Source: Isoetes taiwanensis (lineage: Eukaryota; Streptophyta; Lycopodiopsida; Isoetales; Isoetaceae). Taken from it: DNA of 64,000 bases. Below, piece by piece: positions 11,629 through 21,000 of this stretch. Both the position numbers and the translations under genes were made by a program. The stretch spans positions 3,935,948-3,999,947 of the forward strand of contig JAJEKV010000080.1 in the NCBI GenBank assembly GCA_021234155.1, in the 5' to 3' direction. How positions within the stretch are numbered: the stretch's first letter is position 1; each line of letters opens with the position of its first letter. Under the pieces are notes generated by a model. The model was given only the letters and a program-made list of their open reading frames with translations. It did not search any database and was not told the origin of the DNA.

Positions 11629-13270
11629 CTACCAACATATATAAGATTTCTGGAATGATCTAAGGTGAAATACCTGGATTTTATTGTTGTTTCTGCACAT
11701 AATCTCTGCAAAAGAAAAACACAGCTCGGTTCGCCATCTTGCCAAGCATAGGCAAATCCAAAATGTAGAAATTATCTCCACATTGTCTGTTAGGAACAAA
11801 AGGAGAGAAGATGAGCACTTTTCTTCAAGCACCCCCAATGATATCATAGCCTTCTTTCTTACATCATGAGGTATTGTAATCCTCAAATTTCTACCTTGAA
11901 CAATTTTTGGAGTCCATGAGTATAGTACACTTTCAAAGTCTAGCCAAAGATCATGATCACTAGGATTTCTCCTCCATTTCTTTGTCCAACAATCTAAGTA
12001 TCTTTCTTTATCTGACACATTGGTCAACTAATGCACTGGACACCACCATTCCATCCGCACATGGTTGAAGTTAATATTACCTTCTTCCTGCAAAGAGATG
12101 GTGTATCCCAACCATGCTGGATAGGTCTCTAAATCTGCTAGCTTTACTACTACAAATTGGTGGCACTCCAAGTCAGTGGAAGGTTCGTAAGCTTCCATGC
12201 CTAGAAATTTTGGCCTATTGTTCTTAAGACCAATATAGTATTTGTCAGAAGGAGGAACATACCGCTTATGAATGCTACTAACAGTGTCAAACATCCTCAA
12301 TACATGTTAGGGTCTTCCACCTATTTTTGGCCAACCACCCTTCTTTCATCTTCTGAGGATGTGTCTACCTCCCCCAACAAATTAATCACCTTCTTCTAGT
12401 AAGTGGTGTCATCGGGGTTGGTTTGCCAATGCTTTATATAGTTCGGATTCCTTCCTTTGTCAATCTCAATTGCTTCACTCCTTTAGTAGGTTTTAGAGCT
12501 TTTGGTTGACTTAGAGGTATCATAGGCTTGCTATTCTCATCTCTACGCCATATTTCCTCCCCTCCTCTCCACCCCTCCTCTGAAGGTCTCATCCATTGAA
12601 AGATTGAAATCCCATTTCTCACCAAAAAAGTGAATTGAAGAGGCCTAGAATGACCTTAAAAATCCAATGCATAACCATCCACAGAACTCTTCCAATGAGG
12701 CACTTCTTCTTAGAGGAGTGCATTCATGCATGATTTTCATTAGCCTAGGAAAGTTGGCCACTGTTTGTTGCTTCAGTATACAACTATACTTGCCAAATAA
12801 TGCGTCCACATCCTCATGGGTATGCCCAGGCATAAAAAACCCCAAATTAACTCTTTCAAATATGCCCACAGCTGTTAAGTAGGATAGGAACGAAAACATC
12901 CACCTATTCTTATTTTGGCGAGCACAATTATCAAGTTGCAAAAGGAACCTTCTAGGTAGATCTTGAGCTCTAGCATGTAAAGTTGAAACTCCAACATGTT
13001 CACTAGACCCATGCTTCCTAAACCTTGCCTTGCTAAACTTCTCATATTATTAGGGTTTCTATCTAACAATGCACTATATAGTGCATGGCTAACTGTAGGG
13101 TCCTGGAGGTAACCATTATAACCATTTTCAAAGTTTCTCAAACACCTCATGATACTCACAATATAAAAATTTGGACCATCACTCCACAACTCAAAACTGA
13201 AATTCCATCCGAGCCCTCGGATCGAGATTCTAAAGGGGGCGAGTATGCATGTCTCGCATGCGCATTGCAT
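11629..13270 (-). pseudogene. DUF7869-like transposon-associated gene, broken (copy A)
   Basis: Minus-strand blocks fit one protein. After an N-terminal block (13,270-12,875), a shifted frame reads LPRRFLLQLDNCARQNKNRW and continues into MFSFLSYLTAVGIFERVNLG and GHTHEDVDALFGKYS (about 12,990-12,790). The QLDN...NKNR and GHTHEDVDxLFG motifs are what I know from DUF7869 proteins, which look like RNase H-fold, transposon-derived proteins. Downstream blocks (12,625-12,434; 12,300-12,028; 12,027-11,830) continue it, including a stretch reading FVVVKLADLETYPAWLGYTI. Frameshifts fall near 12,940 and 12,645, and an in-frame TAG separates the last two blocks; all are shared with copy B. It is therefore probably dead, unless introns explain some breaks. 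The function is unknown; the family name is from memory of motifs. Confidence 0.6.
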
Positions 13271-13389
13271 GCCTTCTCTGGTTGGGAGATCGCTATATTA
13301 GGCGAGGTTCTTCATCAACGTCTCATCGACGCTTCCTCTTTTTTCTCAGCAGTACCTTATTCTCTATTCTTTGAAATCCACCCTCCTCC

Positions 13390-13850
13390 CCTTAATTGTT
13401 TAATGTATTTGTCGCCTGGCACGCATGACCAGCCCCTCTATTTGAAGAGGTTTTTGTTTTGTTGTCGCGTGGCACGCGTGATCAGCCCCTCCACTTTAGG
13501 AGGTTTGTTTTGTCACATTTGTTCTAGTGTTGGTGATGTGCAGGTACAAGTTGGCAAGCGGCAGCAGCTTCGACTTCTCCATTCGTGGGTTCTTTGGGAG
13601 CGAATTCTCAGCCTTACATTTGTCCAACCCCCTTGTCGAATGCTTATCACTAGGGTTTTTCCTCGAAAACCTGAAAGGGCGGGGTTTTTTAATCCCGATG
13701 ATAAGCTTTTGGCAGGTACACAAACCAAACATCTATTAGCATTGTATTTCATAGGGTCCAAGTTGTATAATTGGACATTCCCTTTATTTTTTTCGTGGGT
13801 AGTTCGCATGTGTGCGGCTATCCACTATCCACCATTGTAGATAATCTGCT
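13390..13850 (+). mobile_element. Older GC-richer insert, possible LINE 3' remnant (copy A)
   Basis: It starts with two tandem units of about 52 bp (13,411-13,463 and 13,464-13,514), each beginning GTCGCSTGGCACGCRTGA and containing a small hairpin followed by T-rich sequence. Near 13,660-13,700 it has TTTTTCCTCGAAAACC...GGGCGGGGTTTTTTAATCC, which closely resembles the 3' part of the LINE at 33,222-33,881 (TTTTTCCCTCGAAAACCC...GGGCGGGGGTTTTTTTATCC). It is present in both copies, so it predates the duplication. It sits between the two minus-strand transposon genes. Assignment to the (TTCC)n LINE group is inference. Confidence 0.4.
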
Positions 13851-13883
13851 GAGATGAATGAGAAGCCGAGGTTTTTGTCGCTT

Positions 13884-14108
13884 TCATGTGAGCCCCATTC
13901 TAGAATGCCCATAGTAGGTTTGAGACTGCCCATGCAACATTGCCCCGGTCATTGAGATCTGCAAAGGGTATGATCTTCCACATGACTTTGGTATGTACTT
14001 GAATTGTGGAAGACACTTCTTCAAAATTGAAACAACAAATTGCAAACTTTGTGAAATGAAGAATACAAAGACTGTTAAAAACTCTTCAAATAAGTATAGT
14101 GCAAACAA
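13884..14108 (-). other. Short conserved open frame of doubtful reality (copy A)
   Basis: A 74-codon minus-strand frame preserved in copy B at 28,425-28,649. Because the copies are nearly identical everywhere, preservation is not evidence of selection. It may be a leftover block of the neighbouring minus-strand transposon genes. No motif recognised. Confidence 0.15.
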
Positions 14109-15026
14109 AGCAACTTAAGCCATTCTGCATGTTAGAAATTACAATATGTGAGCTTCCTGCAAATAATAACCAAAGAAGTTATTGTTATAAAGTAAAAGAA
14201 AATAATAAACGGCACAAAAGATCATGTAAACTCTCACTTCCAAATTTGTAAATAGCTCCTAAGAAGTTTAATTTGCCACAATATACTTTTATCCAATTAT
14301 AACTCTTCTGCTCCTCCACTGTCATTGTGTTTTCCTCATTGTGAACTTTGGACTTCTCCCATAACTCCCTTTTGCAGTTTAGAGAAGCCTCTCTCAATGC
14401 ATTGTTCAAACATGGGCTGGCTCTTCTCCTGATATTCCTTTCATGCCTAGCTAATAACTTTTTATAAAACCATATTCCAAGCTGACTGATTGGCTTCGAT
14501 ATCAAAGACGATCCTCCTCTTTGAGTAGCTTGATGAAAAGCCATCTTTGCTTGTTTGTGAGATTTTTCTATGCCTTGTTTATTCCACACTGCAAGGCTAC
14601 CATATTCCTTTGCGAACCAAGGCCCATGGGCGTATAACATGTGAATGTAATGGGTTACGTCACTCTCACCTCGTGCACTAATATATGCTTTTGCAAACCT
14701 TGAGACAAGTAATATAAATTTCTCTGTCTTTGTCAATATACGCATGTTTCTCTAACAGAACATTAAGATTGGAAAATGAATGGCATGCATCTAGTTTTCT
14801 CACAATGGTGCTATCTCTTTCTGCTTCCACTAATCTTTTGCCAAATTCAAATGTGCATTTTCTTTTGAGATCCATGTCCTTTTAGAAATGTCTAGCCTTA
14901 TCACTACCTAATGAAACTTTGGATGGTACTGAGCTCGTATCTGAACGTTTTAGGTCCTTTTCAAGTTCTACACAGCCGCCATGGAGTCCAGTGTTTGATA
15001 ATACTTCCTCAACCCTAGCAATTCCT

Positions 15027-15662
15027 ATTCTCATCCACTCTGCCTTTTGCCTCCGCCTGGCGCCTGGCGCCTGCCTGAGGCGCTGCCTGAGGCCTGCCCG
15101 AGCGGATGCAATGATGGATGGCGTTGGAGCAGCGGCAGTGAAGGATGGCGCCCCTGTGTGTGCCTGAGTGGATGTCCGCCTGCGTGCATACTGGGGTGCT
15201 TTGGCCTTTGCAAGCGGGGCTGGTGGATGGGTGAGGAGGCACCTCAGATGGGCGATTTCCTCGAAGCGGTTTTTTACGGCGCCGCCTTCCCTCGCGGTCC
15301 GGGCGATTGGCGTTGGGGGCGCTCGTTTTCCAAAGACACGGGTTGTGAAGAGGTTACGGTTGAGTCGCTTGGTGAAGCTTTGCCTGCTGGAGGTATGAAG
15401 GTATGCTTGTTGCTTGTGCAACAGCATGGATTTTTGGATCGGTGAGCAGCCATAGTCATCCTGGCAACGGTTTTTTCCCAGGTGGTTTTTAATCCGGGTC
15501 ATGATGGTTGTGTTCTAGCTCATGTTGTGCTTTGGTTTAAGGGCTTCGGCCCATGTTCTTGTTTGGACTTCGGTCCAGGACTTCGGTCCCTTATGTACTT
15601 GGTCCCATAACCCGATTGGGTTCCGTGGACGTTAAAAATTTTTCCTTCCTTCCTTCCTTCCT
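15027..15662 (+). mobile_element. LINE 3' fragment with (TTCC)n tail inserted in copy A
   Basis: Absent from copy B, where the empty site is at 29,568/29,569. The insert is GC-rich at its start, with a short repeated CCTGGCG/CCTGAGG block at about 15,055-15,100. Its 3' region has a tandem GGACTTCGGTCC motif (about 15,566-15,590), GGTCCCAT, a stem-loop AACCC-GATT-GGGTT (15,609-15,622), CCGTGGACG, and a tail of TTCC repeats. The last 60 bases match the end of the LINE in copy B. No reverse-transcriptase coding is left that I can see, and the overlapping open frames on both strands reflect GC content. The target (ATTCCTTCTTTCC) resembles the tail, so duplication of the target site cannot be scored. 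Confidence 0.8.
15609..15622 (+). other. 3' stem-loop of the (TTCC)n LINE (copy A insert)
   Basis: AACCC-GATT-GGGTT. The loop is identical to that in the copy B insert while two of five stem pairs differ in a compensated way (A-T to G-C and C-G to A-T). It sits about 20 bases before the simple-repeat tail, as in stringent-type LINEs where the reverse transcriptase recognises a 3' stem-loop. Confidence 0.6.
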
Positions 15663-16797
15663 TCTTTCCTTGTTTTTTGGCCTTTGATATTCCAAACAAA
15701 CATGCAACTATTATGTATCATTTTTTCAATAACTCTTACCATCGCATGCAAAGTGCACACATGCACTCTTTGCAAAGGAATTGACAGGATAGGATCAAAG
15801 GCTTTGTCAATCAAATGATTATCTGGACTTGCATCTTGATTAACTTTTACCTTTTCTTTGCTCTTTCATCATATACATACAATAGATGCAATTTTTAGTT
15901 GTTTGAGTAGGTGAACTAACTATGTTATACATAGCTTTTTGTGGTTTTCAAGTCACAAGACAAATGAAATCTAATCTTGAAGGACCCATGACCATCCACA
16001 TGCAATGTTCCCCTAATCTATACAAGCTAATAATTCTTGGAAGTTCAATCTGGTCAAATATCCACTTTAAAATTGCAAATGTTTCTTTATGAACTTGGAA
16101 CATGCCAAGCCACCACGTGTGATCTTCCTATTATCTTGAAAATCATTGGGATCTCTTTTAGATGGTGGCCATTGCAATTGCATTTGATAACTTGATCCCA
16201 AAACAAAGTTCCTAAGAACAATGGAGACTCGTTCAAATTTTGATTTACTAGTTAGCTCCTTCTCATCCAATTTTATTCAAACTTCCAACTGTTGTACCAA
16301 CGAAGACTACATATTATAAAAGGCAACTATAACTTTTAAGACGCTTTCCAAATCAAACCAAACATTGTTTTCTCATTCAATCCCATTGTTTCACCTTTGT
16401 TATTTTTTGATCTAATTGCAAGCAATGGAGGTCCAAATTAGATTGAATGCATACCACCAAGTACCTCGTCAACCCTTGCATGCCTCTTCCTCCTGCTAGT
16501 TTTAATCATATATGGACGAGGTATAATGACCTTCTTGGTGCCAAGTGTTCTCAATGCAGCTTGAAAGGGTCCAAAAAAAGGCTCCTATAACCTTGTCTAC
16601 TTAAAGGGGGGAGAATCACAAGTCACTTGTACTTCATCTGCATCCATGTTTAAAGCAATCACCTTTATGACCACGTCTAAAATATCTTTCTTCAATGTTG
16701 CATTGCATGGCGCATTTACCAAGTCAAAAATTTCATCTCTAACCATGTTCACAGGAAAGTTTCCAACATTCTTTCTTACAATTCCACTCTTTTTGGG

Positions 16798-17052
16798 TTG
16801 CCCCTAGGGGGGCAAACCCTCGTTTACCTCGTTTATGTGGGTATGTGGGCATATCCAGGTATATGCTAGCATATGCCTAGCATATCTTGGATTGCTCAAA
16901 GGCGGGCGCCAGAAAACTCTATCATCCATCCCCCAGTTCCTGACCAACTCTCATCCCGGATGCCTTATGTTCGATTCGGGTTTAGCCTATCTCAAGGCGG
17001 AAGGCCTCTGCTCTGATAAGCTATTCTAAAAAAGCAGAGGCTATTTTTTTTT
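16798..17052 (+). mobile_element. Small element bounded by hairpins, T-run end (copy A)
   Basis: It begins at a palindrome TTGCCCC-TAGG-GGGGCAA (16,798-16,815) and ends with a perfect 9-bp stem GCCTCTGCT/AGCAGAGGC (17,004-17,012 with 17,033-17,041) followed by a run of nine or so T. The interior has a GTGGGTATGTGGGCATATCC start and repeats of AGCATATGCC. It is present in both copies (30,703-30,958), where the interior differs far more than the surrounding DNA. It could be a SINE-like or other short mobile element; I do not recognise a family. Confidence 0.35.
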
Positions 17053-17439
17053 ACACATGCGCTCAAATCTGAGGTTGCGGTTCATGGCTCCCTGCTTATA
17101 TGAACGATTTCTATTAAGGTGCAATAGGCGAGCTTGCATTCAACGGAGCATGACAACTATTTGATGGAGGTTTGACTTCTTATAATTGCTTTCTTTATTT
17201 TTCTTTGCCATTGCCCGCACAAACTTGGAATTTATTCGGATATGTAGCGAATGAATCGGTGCAGTTAGGTTTCTTATACCTATTGTATGAAATTTTGTAC
17301 CAGCTCATTCTGTTTAAGGTAGATAGTTTTTCAGCTTTTTCTGCTTGTATCTAGTAAAACATTGCATAATACGGCTAGACTTAAGGTCATGACTTCACCA
17401 AAGAAGAGACCAGCGGAGCGGGAAGACCGTGGTAGTTGA

Positions 17440-18900
17440 GGAGGAATATGGTGCTTTGGGGCTCTAGATACCTTTTTGTACCATTATTTTCTATCCCTTT
17501 TCACTCAACCAGTCAGTATGCTAATAGTATTATAAGTTTTATACTCGCTTATCTCGATGAATCTGAGAATATGAGTTATGATTATTGAGAATATGTCTCG
17601 ATCGGACCTGCAAAGGTGGTGCTATGGCTGCCAGACTTGAAGCCTGCAAGATTGAGCTTGGTAAGCCTCATTGCAAATTCAAAACCTTCATTAAAGCTGC
17701 ATTTTCTTTCTCTCTAGCAATAGTATGTGTGTTTTGCTTTTTTGTAGTTCTTTCAGCAGGTCCTTTTCCATCTCAAATTGATCATGTTCTCCCTATAAAT
17801 GCTTAGAGTCAACCCTTGGACTTGTGTTTCCCAAACCATGTCGTGTTTTGAAAGACCGCAACACCAGTAGGGGTTAGGCACTCTGTTTTGGCCCAAAGTG
17901 GGCTTGTAATGCATCTAAATCAGAGCACAGGCATTGATGATTTTGCTTTGGAAGTCGAAGATATCCCTCTGGATGTCTTTACACTTTGTTGGTACTATTA
18001 GATACGCAAATCATATGGGTCTGAGAGTGGAAAATGGTGTTGCCTTGCAAAAGCTAACTTTCTTTCTTTTCCCAAATCCTTAAGAAGTGAGATATGGCAG
18101 CAAGCTAGCAAATTTGAGGAACGAAAGACCTCAATATGTAGACGTCTATAATAAACAATGGAGTTATTTCGATCTCTAGTTGGATCGTCTTCAACACCAT
18201 TTTTCAGTATGAACAGTATGGAAACTTCTTGAACAGGATCCCATTTGGCATATGTCAAAGGCTATCTTCTACAACCAGCAGATGCATAGAAATTACTGGA
18301 GCTATTTCTCCCAAGGTAAAAAGATTTTTGGTTGCCTTCACTACATTAGCTCATTATTCGTTTTTCCTTCTCTCTTTTTACTTTCCTTGCCTATTTTATT
18401 TACAAAGCGGCATTAATGATTTAGCGGGCAAACTTAATCAACGGAGCTTGCATTGCTATTCATTATTTTGCAAGTTCATGGTTCGAAATGATGTTGTCCT
18501 TTGCAGTTGAGAAAGGCGATACCCATCTCACTTGTTTTTACAAAAAAAAATAGGGTTCTTCCTACTTCTAGAAGGATGATGTTTATAGCGAGGGAATTTC
18601 TTTGCTTATCTCAAACAATAATAGTGCAGTTCTAAGAAATATATGGAGGCAAATCTTTTTTCCAACACACTTCTTGGCTTTGAGGTGTGTATTTGTTTTG
18701 TTGTGCATCAGTTGGGCCTCAAAAATAATTGTGTTATAAGGATCCGCGGTCAAGGTTTGACAAAGTTAAGCCTTTATGATCTCAATAGAAGGCAAAACAA
18801 CGTAGATTGCTTGGTTTGGGCATTCATGCAACATGGAGTTCGCATGATCGCAGGTCGCACATGACCTTTCTTACATTATCGCATTGGCGCTTTTACGGCC
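17440..18900 (+). pseudogene. Plus-strand exon-like debris of an unidentified gene (copy A)
   Basis: Several plus-strand blocks read like fragments of one protein and recur in copy B. They include a block read better in copy B as ENMSRSDPKVVLWLPDLKPR; a block ending LLLEVEDIPLDVFTLCWYY (copy B, about 31,850-31,906); a block around EQDPIWHMSKAIFYNQQMHR (about 18,230-18,290); and LTKLSLYDLNRRQNNVDCLV (about 18,755-18,815) followed by WAFMQHGVRMIAG and GT, a possible splice donor. No block is long and frames change between them, so this is a decayed or spliced gene fragment. I do not recognise it. An antisense frame at 17,998-18,258 is identical in both copies but probably a shadow. Confidence 0.3.
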
Positions 18901-19296
18901 TTCTATCTAGCAATTTGTTTTAAAATCTAACTTAGTATGTACGGATGTACATAGATAAATTTGTGATTTTCGTATTCCATCATAGTAATTATGCCAGCTG
19001 AGATCTTAAATAAGGGGCCTTGCCTTGGGCAATTAGTGGTTAGTTTGTCCAAGTCATCATTAAATGTCCTATCTATTATGATGTACAAGACTAAGCAACT
19101 GTCTAGAACTTAATTTGCCAAAGGCAACACCAGAAACGAGACGGAAATATTCACTTGGTATTTACTTGGTCTTTATGTGTCGGTGCCACTGTAGCTCTAG
19201 AGACTTTATCCTATTCAGATATATCATGGCTGGCATTGCATGCATTTGGTTTCTGCCTCCACAGAAATTCAAGTACATCTTTCGATGTTGCTTGTT

Positions 19297-19380
19297 TGAT
19301 AATCAGTTCTTTACAACAAGACATGTTTCTTTTTGTTCTGATAATCAATTCTTCACAACAAGACATGTTTCTTTTTGTTC
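19297..19380 (+). repeat. Two tandem 42-bp units (copy A)
   Basis: The unit TGATAATCARTTCTTYACAA plus the following 22 bases is repeated at 19,297-19,338 and 19,339-19,380. In copy B the first unit is split by the LINE at 33,222-33,881, ten bases into the unit. Confidence 0.8.
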
Positions 19381-20014
19381 CATTTGCAACAAGGCATGCA
19401 AATGGATGTCAAAACTATATTGAGATGTTATTTTGTTGCTTTTTTATTACTCTTTGTGGGCTACATTGGTACTTTTTTATAGCTAAGATCTTGGAGGGAA
19501 GGTTGTGCCAAAGTAAATAGCACAACCTTCCATGAAAGAACAATGCTACAACATCATGCTACAACAAGTCGTAAATCTAGACTCAGCTTTTCAAATTAAC
19601 GTTTAATTGGATACCCATGGCGATCTGGCACTAAGCTAGAAATTTGGACTTTATGAAATTAGATTCTATTTGTTAACACTTTCATGAACAAATCGCTCCT
19701 TCACTCTAGCCAAATTGTGCGTCGAATGAGAACTTCACAGAACAAGGAACAACTTGAGAAATCGTAGATTGCAACACATAGCACAGTTCAAAAAAATTGC
19801 AATGATTTTCTACAATATCACTTACAAAATTCCATGCAAAAACATTGATAAGAAACTTCACAACGAAGGCAGAACCAGTGATTACTTTAATATTGTGCAT
19901 GGCAATTTATGGCTGCTTGTAAACTCTATATTTATATCTCCCAATATCTGATTCAAGACTAATCTGAGAAAATGGCATATTTATAGAATTTGAATGACAA
20001 AAAGAAGAAGAAAA

Positions 20015-21000
20015 TACTTAAGTTGCAGACATAGTTGCCTGAAAAACATCTTGAATGATTGCCATGTCCATTGCAGTAGCAAAATTCACAGATGCCTGCT
20101 TCTTATGTTGGTTGAGAAACACATTTTTTAGGGAAACAGATGGATTGGTCTCTTGAATATTGGTTGACGAATTAGGTAATGCAACCAGCCATTCGTATAG
20201 GAATTCTACACATCCTTTTAGTAATGGGTATGTTGTTTCCAATGTTGCAGGCAATACTTATTCCCCTTCAAATCTGCAAAATAGTCACACAGTTCTGCAT
20301 AAGTCTTGAAAAGATAAATGAGAGATTTGAATTGACAAAAATGCTCACCTCTTATTATTATTAAGGTTGCCACGTCCTTGAAGACTGACACACGTTCTGG
20401 AACTTGCAGATTGACCTGCCTCAATCCAACTGGTTCTTTCTCGTTTTTGAAACACCCTCCTTCATCCACCTCCGCAAAATGTGAGTTGAGTTCTCAACTT
20501 AATTGGAAAAGTAGTTGTCTAATATGTTGAGAATATAATCACCATATAATTGCTGCTTAACTATAAATTGTTCAGTTATTGCCACTGTTTGCTAAATGTT
20601 GAACAACAATCAAATATAGAATGAAGGCATACCTGAGTATTGATGGCCATGTTATTGCATTCCAAAGCTTCCATCTTTCTGCTCTACGGCATCAATTTAA
20701 CTCCTTCGATAGGAATACCAAAGGAAAAGCGAGATGCCAAAGAAAAGTGAGTACCTCATTGCTCCTTCTTCTATAGAGGTCGAGCCATAAGCAACAATCA
20801 TGCCAGCATCAAGATGGGTAAAGGAACAGGCCTAAGCTTATTAGAAACAGCTTTGGGAACAACATCCCTGAGCTATTGTGTTTCTTCATAAGTTTTAAGT
20901 TTAAGAAGTGGAAATTGCTTAAAAAAAATAGCTAGACCTTTCTCATCTCCAAGAAAGCCTCCTGTAAGACCTAGAAGCTCCTTCTCACGGCGTTGCCATA
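20015..21000 (-). pseudogene. Exon-like fragments of the unidentified host gene (copy B, first subunit)
   Basis: First member of a 986-bp internal tandem duplication in copy B. It carries the same minus-strand exon-like blocks as copy A, here with the reading frame of the last block intact (about 20,254-20,018: VEFLYEWLVALPNSSTNIQE, then LNQHKKQASVNFATAMDMAI). Relative to copy A it lacks short segments near 20,583 and 20,763. No protein family recognised. Confidence 0.45.

Larger units (their letters stand above)
14185..16746 (-). pseudogene. Transposase-like gene, broken and interrupted by a LINE (copy A)
   Basis: Minus-strand blocks in order form one long decayed protein. They are a start near 16,746 (MNMVRDEIFDLVNAPCNATL) and a basic stretch TSRRKRHARVDEVLGG; then SYQMQLQWPPSKRDPNDFQD with a frameshifted continuation around LKWIFDQIELPRIISLYRLG; then PLQRVHVCTLHAMVRVIEKM; then EEVLSNTGLHGGCVELEKDL; then THYIHMLYAHGPWFAKEYGS followed by LAVWNKQGIEKSHKQAKMAF. 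The HVCTLHA region and the later H...GSLxxWxxQGxEKSH pattern resemble DDE-type or other RNase H-fold transposase cores, which is inference. The LINE at 15,027-15,662 splits the block that is continuous in copy B. Several frameshifts exist without it. It shares strand with the DUF7869-like gene downstream, so both may belong to one transposon. Confidence 0.5.
6461..19818. repeat. Copy A of a ~13-14 kb tandem segmental duplication
   Basis: The left edge begins CACTTACAAAATTCCATG and the right end is AATGATTTTCTA, followed by six extra bases (CAATAT) and then the start of copy B. Gene order, repeats and Helitron end are the same as in copy B. For example 11,400-12,300 is nearly base-for-base identical to 25,930-26,830. 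Copy-specific differences are the LINE insertion at 15,027-15,662, loss of about 23 bp near 6,805, and scattered small changes at CG and CNG sites. Such high identity means a recent event or an assembly artefact. Confidence 0.93.

Noticed and set aside
14882-15502. 206-codon minus-strand frame and several overlapping frames
   Set aside because: It joins the true transposase-like block (14,882-15,026) to the antisense of the inserted LINE fragment; not one gene.
17004-17052. GC stem followed by a T-run resembling a rho-independent terminator
   Set aside because: This is plant nuclear DNA; such structures here more likely mark the end of a mobile element.
17998-18258. 86-codon minus-strand frame identical in both duplication copies
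   Set aside because: Identity follows from the recent duplication, and the plus strand gives the more protein-like blocks.
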